Made by a program: the position numbers and the translations under genes. From Nocardiopsis mwathae (lineage in GTDB: Bacteria > Actinomycetota > Actinomycetes > Streptosporangiales > Streptosporangiaceae): a stretch of 64,000 nucleotides of DNA. The notes under the pieces are model-generated. The model did not search any database, had not been told where the DNA came from, and saw only the letters and a program-made list of their open reading frames with translations. The stretch lies in NCBI RefSeq assembly GCF_014201195.1, contig NZ_JACHDS010000001.1:1550001-1614000 (forward strand), read 5' to 3'. Below, one piece after another: positions 61,747 through 64,000 of this stretch (its first letter is position 1; every line of letters starts with the position of its first letter).

Positions 61747-64000
61747 ATGACCAACCGCTCTCGTTCCTTCCGCGTGCCCGACAAGCCCTCGCTCGACGGT
61801 ATCGAGGCGAAATGGGTCGACGTATGGGATGAGTCCGGCGTCTACCATTTCGACCGCGCCAAGAGCCGCGAGGAGATCTTCTCGATCGACACCCCGCCGC
61901 CCACGGTCTCGGGGTCCCTGCACATCGGGCACGCCTTCTCCTACACCCACACCGACACCGTCGCCCGCTTCCAGCGCATGCGCGGCAAGTCGGTCTTCTA
62001 CCCGATGGGCTGGGACGACAACGGCCTGCCCACCGAGCGCCGGGTGCAGAACTACTACGGGGTGCGCTGTGATCCGTCGGTCCCCTACGACCCGGACTTC
62101 TCCCCGCCGGCCAAGCCCGACCCCAAGCGGCAGGTGCCGATCTCCCGCCGCAACTTCATCGAGCTGTGCGACCGGCTCACCGCGGAGGACGAGAAGGTCT
62201 TCGAGCAGGTCTGGCGCCGCCTCGGGCTGAGCGTCGACTGGCGCTACACCTATGCCACCATCGACGACACCTCGCGCACCGCCGCCCAGCGGGCGTTCCT
62301 GCGCAACCTCGCGCGCGGCGAGGCCTACATGGCCGAGGCGCCCACGCTGTGGGACGTCACCTTCCGCACCGCCGTCGCCCAGGCCGAACTGGAGGACCGC
62401 GAGCGCCCCAGCGCCTTCCACAAGCTCGCCTTCCACCGCGCCGACGGCGGGAGGGTGCACATCGAGACCACCCGCCCCGAGCTGCTGGCCGCCTGTGTCG
62501 CGCTGGTCGCCCACCCGGACGACGAGCGCTACCGGGAACTGTTCGGGCAGACCGTGCGCACCCCGCTCTTCGACGTGGAGGTGCCGGTCAAGGCGCACCG
62601 GCTGGCCGACCCGGAGAAGGGCTCCGGGATCGCCATGATCTGCACCTTCGGTGACACCACCGACGTCACCTGGTGGCGCGAGCTGCAGCTGGAGACCCGC
62701 GCGATCATCGGCTGGGACGGCCGCATCGTGGCCGAGCCGCCCAAGGGCATCGAGGCCGAGGCGGGACGCCTGGCCTACGGCCGCCTGGCCGGCGCCACCG
62801 TGCACACCGCGCGCGAGCGCATCGTCGAGATGCTGCGCGAGTCCGGTGACCTGGTCGGCGAGCCCACGCCCGTCACCCACCCGGTCAAATTCTACGAGAG
62901 GGGCGACAAGCCGCTCGAAATCGTCACCACCCGCCAGTGGTACATCAGCAACGGCGGCCGCGACGCCGACGTCCGCGACGCGCTGCTGGAGCGCGGCCGG
63001 GAGCTCGCCTGGTACCCGGGCCACATGCGGTCCCGCTACGAGCACTGGGTGGAAGGCCTCAACGGTGACTGGCTGATCAGCCGCCAGCGCTTCTTCGGCG
63101 TCCCCTTCCCGGTCTGGTATCCGCTGGACGCCGAGGGCAACCCGCGCTATGACGAGCCGATCCTGCCCGATGAGGCGGCGCTTCCGGTCGACCCCAGCCA
63201 GGATGTGCCCCCCGGCTTCACCGAGGACCACCGCGGCCGCCCGGGCGGCTTCATGGGCGACCCCGACATCATGGACACCTGGGCCACGTCCTCGCTGACG
63301 CCGCAGATCGTCGGCGGCTGGGAGCGCGACAACGACCTGTTCGAGCGGGTGTTCCCGATGGACCTGCGCCCCCAGGGCCAGGACATCATCCGCACCTGGC
63401 TGTTCGCCACGGTCGTCCGGTCGCACTTCGAGCACGGTCGGGTGCCGTGGAAGAGCACCGGCATCTCCGGTTGGATCCTGGACCCCGACCGCAAGAAGAT
63501 GTCGAAGTCCAAGGGCAACGTCGTCACCCCGATGGACCTGCTGGAGCGCTACAGCTCCGACGCCGTGCGCTACTGGGCGGCCAGCGGACGGCTGGGCACC
63601 GACACGGCCCTGGACGAGGGCCAGATGAAGGTCGGCCGCCGCCTGTCCATCAAGATTCTCAACGCCGGCAAGTTCGTGCTGTCGGTCGCGGGTGAGAATG
63701 CCTCCGAGGACCCGTCCGCGGTCACCGAGCCGCTGGACCGGGCCATGCTGGCGGCCCTGGCCGACGTCGTCGAGGACGCCACCGCCGCCTTCGAGGCCTA
63801 CGACCACACCCGTGCCCTGGAGCGCGCTGAGCGGTTCTTCTGGGAGTTCTGCGACGACTACCTGGAGCTGGTCAAGGCCCGGGCCTATGACGCGGAGTCC
63901 GCTTCGGGCGCCTCGGCCCGCGCTGCCCTGCTCATCGCGCTCTCGGCGCTGCAGCGGCTGTTCGCCCCGTTCCTGCCGTTCGTCGCCGACGAGGTCTGGT
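61747..64000 (+). CDS. valS: Valyl-tRNA synthetase, archaeal-type, 3' end outside window
   Basis: Class I synthetase that charges tRNA-Val. The first 751 codons are visible. The HIGH motif is [10 protein letters not shown] (57-66), the tRNA acceptor-end binding segment is [13 protein letters not shown], the editing domain has [20 protein letters not shown], and KMSKS is KKMSKSKGN (about 583). The [11 protein letters not shown] form resembles archaeal and rickettsial enzymes; the usual bacterial form here is a GMDHAGIATQ-like block. The beginning of the anticodon-binding domain is visible. The 3' end lies beyond base 64000. Confidence 0.93.
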   Translation, partial: MTNRSRSFRVPDKPSLDGIEAKWVDVWDESGVYHFDRAKSREEIFSIDTPPPTVSGSLHIGHAFSYTHTDTVARFQRMRGKSVFYPMGWDDNGLPTERRVQNYYGVRCDPSVPYDPDFSPPAKPDPKRQVPISRRNFIELCDRLTAEDEKVFEQVWRRLGLSVDWRYTYATIDDTSRTAAQRAFLRNLARGEAYMAEAPTLWDVTFRTAVAQAELEDRERPSAFHKLAFHRADGGRVHIETTRPELLAACVALVAHPDDERYRELFGQTVRTPLFDVEVPVKAHRLADPEKGSGIAMICTFGDTTDVTWWRELQLETRAIIGWDGRIVAEPPKGIEAEAGRLAYGRLAGATVHTARERIVEMLRESGDLVGEPTPVTHPVKFYERGDKPLEIVTTRQWYISNGGRDADVRDALLERGRELAWYPGHMRSRYEHWVEGLNGDWLISRQRFFGVPFPVWYPLDAEGNPRYDEPILPDEAALPVDPSQDVPPGFTEDHRGRPGGFMGDPDIMDTWATSSLTPQIVGGWERDNDLFERVFPMDLRPQGQDIIRTWLFATVVRSHFEHGRVPWKSTGISGWILDPDRKKMSKSKGNVVTPMDLLERYSSDAVRYWAASGRLGTDTALDEGQMKVGRRLSIKILNAGKFVLSVAGENASEDPSAVTEPLDRAMLAALADVVEDATAAFEAYDHTRALERAERFFWEFCDDYLELVKARAYDAESASGASARAALLIALSALQRLFAPFLPFVADEVW

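Overview
The window is chromosomal DNA from a very GC-rich actinomycete. The evidence is the pervasive G/C third codon position, frequent GTG and TTG starts, a SepH septation protein, a DUF3052-AhpE-tRNA-Val block, a Nif3 / zinc-ribbon / RNase HI-phosphatase block, a CutRS-type two-component system and a ferrochelatase with C-terminal cysteines. The flavour suggests a Nocardiopsaceae-like or other Streptosporangiales genome, but that placement is inference. No insertion sequence, prophage, CRISPR array or replication origin was seen, so this reads as ordinary core and accessory chromosome.

Layout. 1-3.4 kb: 5-oxoprolinase genes pxpABC plus a DUF1445 (YcsI / D-glutamate cyclase-like) gene, together a 5-oxoproline / D-glutamate salvage cluster. 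3.5-7.5 kb: PhoD-like phosphatase, YjbQ protein, DUF3052 protein, 1-Cys peroxiredoxin, tRNA-Val(UAC), two strong hairpins and a TetR C-terminal remnant. 7.9-14.4 kb: accessory stretch with a STAND NTPase-TPR protein, a glycerophosphotransferase-like protein, a mycothiol-dependent isomerase-like protein and an orphan 444-aa protein. 15.1-29.1 kb: desaturase, DUF2157 protein, Tex, VLRF1 release-factor-like protein, secreted alkaline phosphatase, small membrane proteins, endonuclease IV, LURP-one protein, and the Nif3 / zinc-ribbon / RNase H operon. 29.2-35.8 kb: RNase P RNA, a 48-aa membrane protein, a SulP-carbonic anhydrase fusion, a YDTGS-repeat membrane-anchored protein and a PEBP lipoprotein.

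36-46.8 kb: giant AfsR/SARP-STAND-TPR regulator convergent with a Drr-type ABC exporter, a pair of PH-domain membrane proteins, SepH, and a Gly-rich membrane protein. 46.8-56.5 kb: sugar-lactone oxidase divergent from ferrochelatase, an alpha/beta-hydrolase fused to an ABC ATPase with its permease, S9 peptidase and an inositol-monophosphatase-like enzyme. 56.5-64 kb: small conserved proteins, cutRS with an elaborate upstream region, DUF4193 and DUF4235 proteins, and an archaeal-type valyl-tRNA synthetase running off the window.

Most notable non-coding signal: a module of about 105 bp, made of 11-bp-spaced direct repeats followed by a hairpin with a conserved GTTGGGGGAT loop, occurs twice upstream of cutR. 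Stem differences between the copies keep base pairing. A GTGTCG-N2-CGACAC palindrome lies on each side of the same locus. Several genes also share a leaderless layout: a TANNNT-like box, about seven bases, then the start codon.
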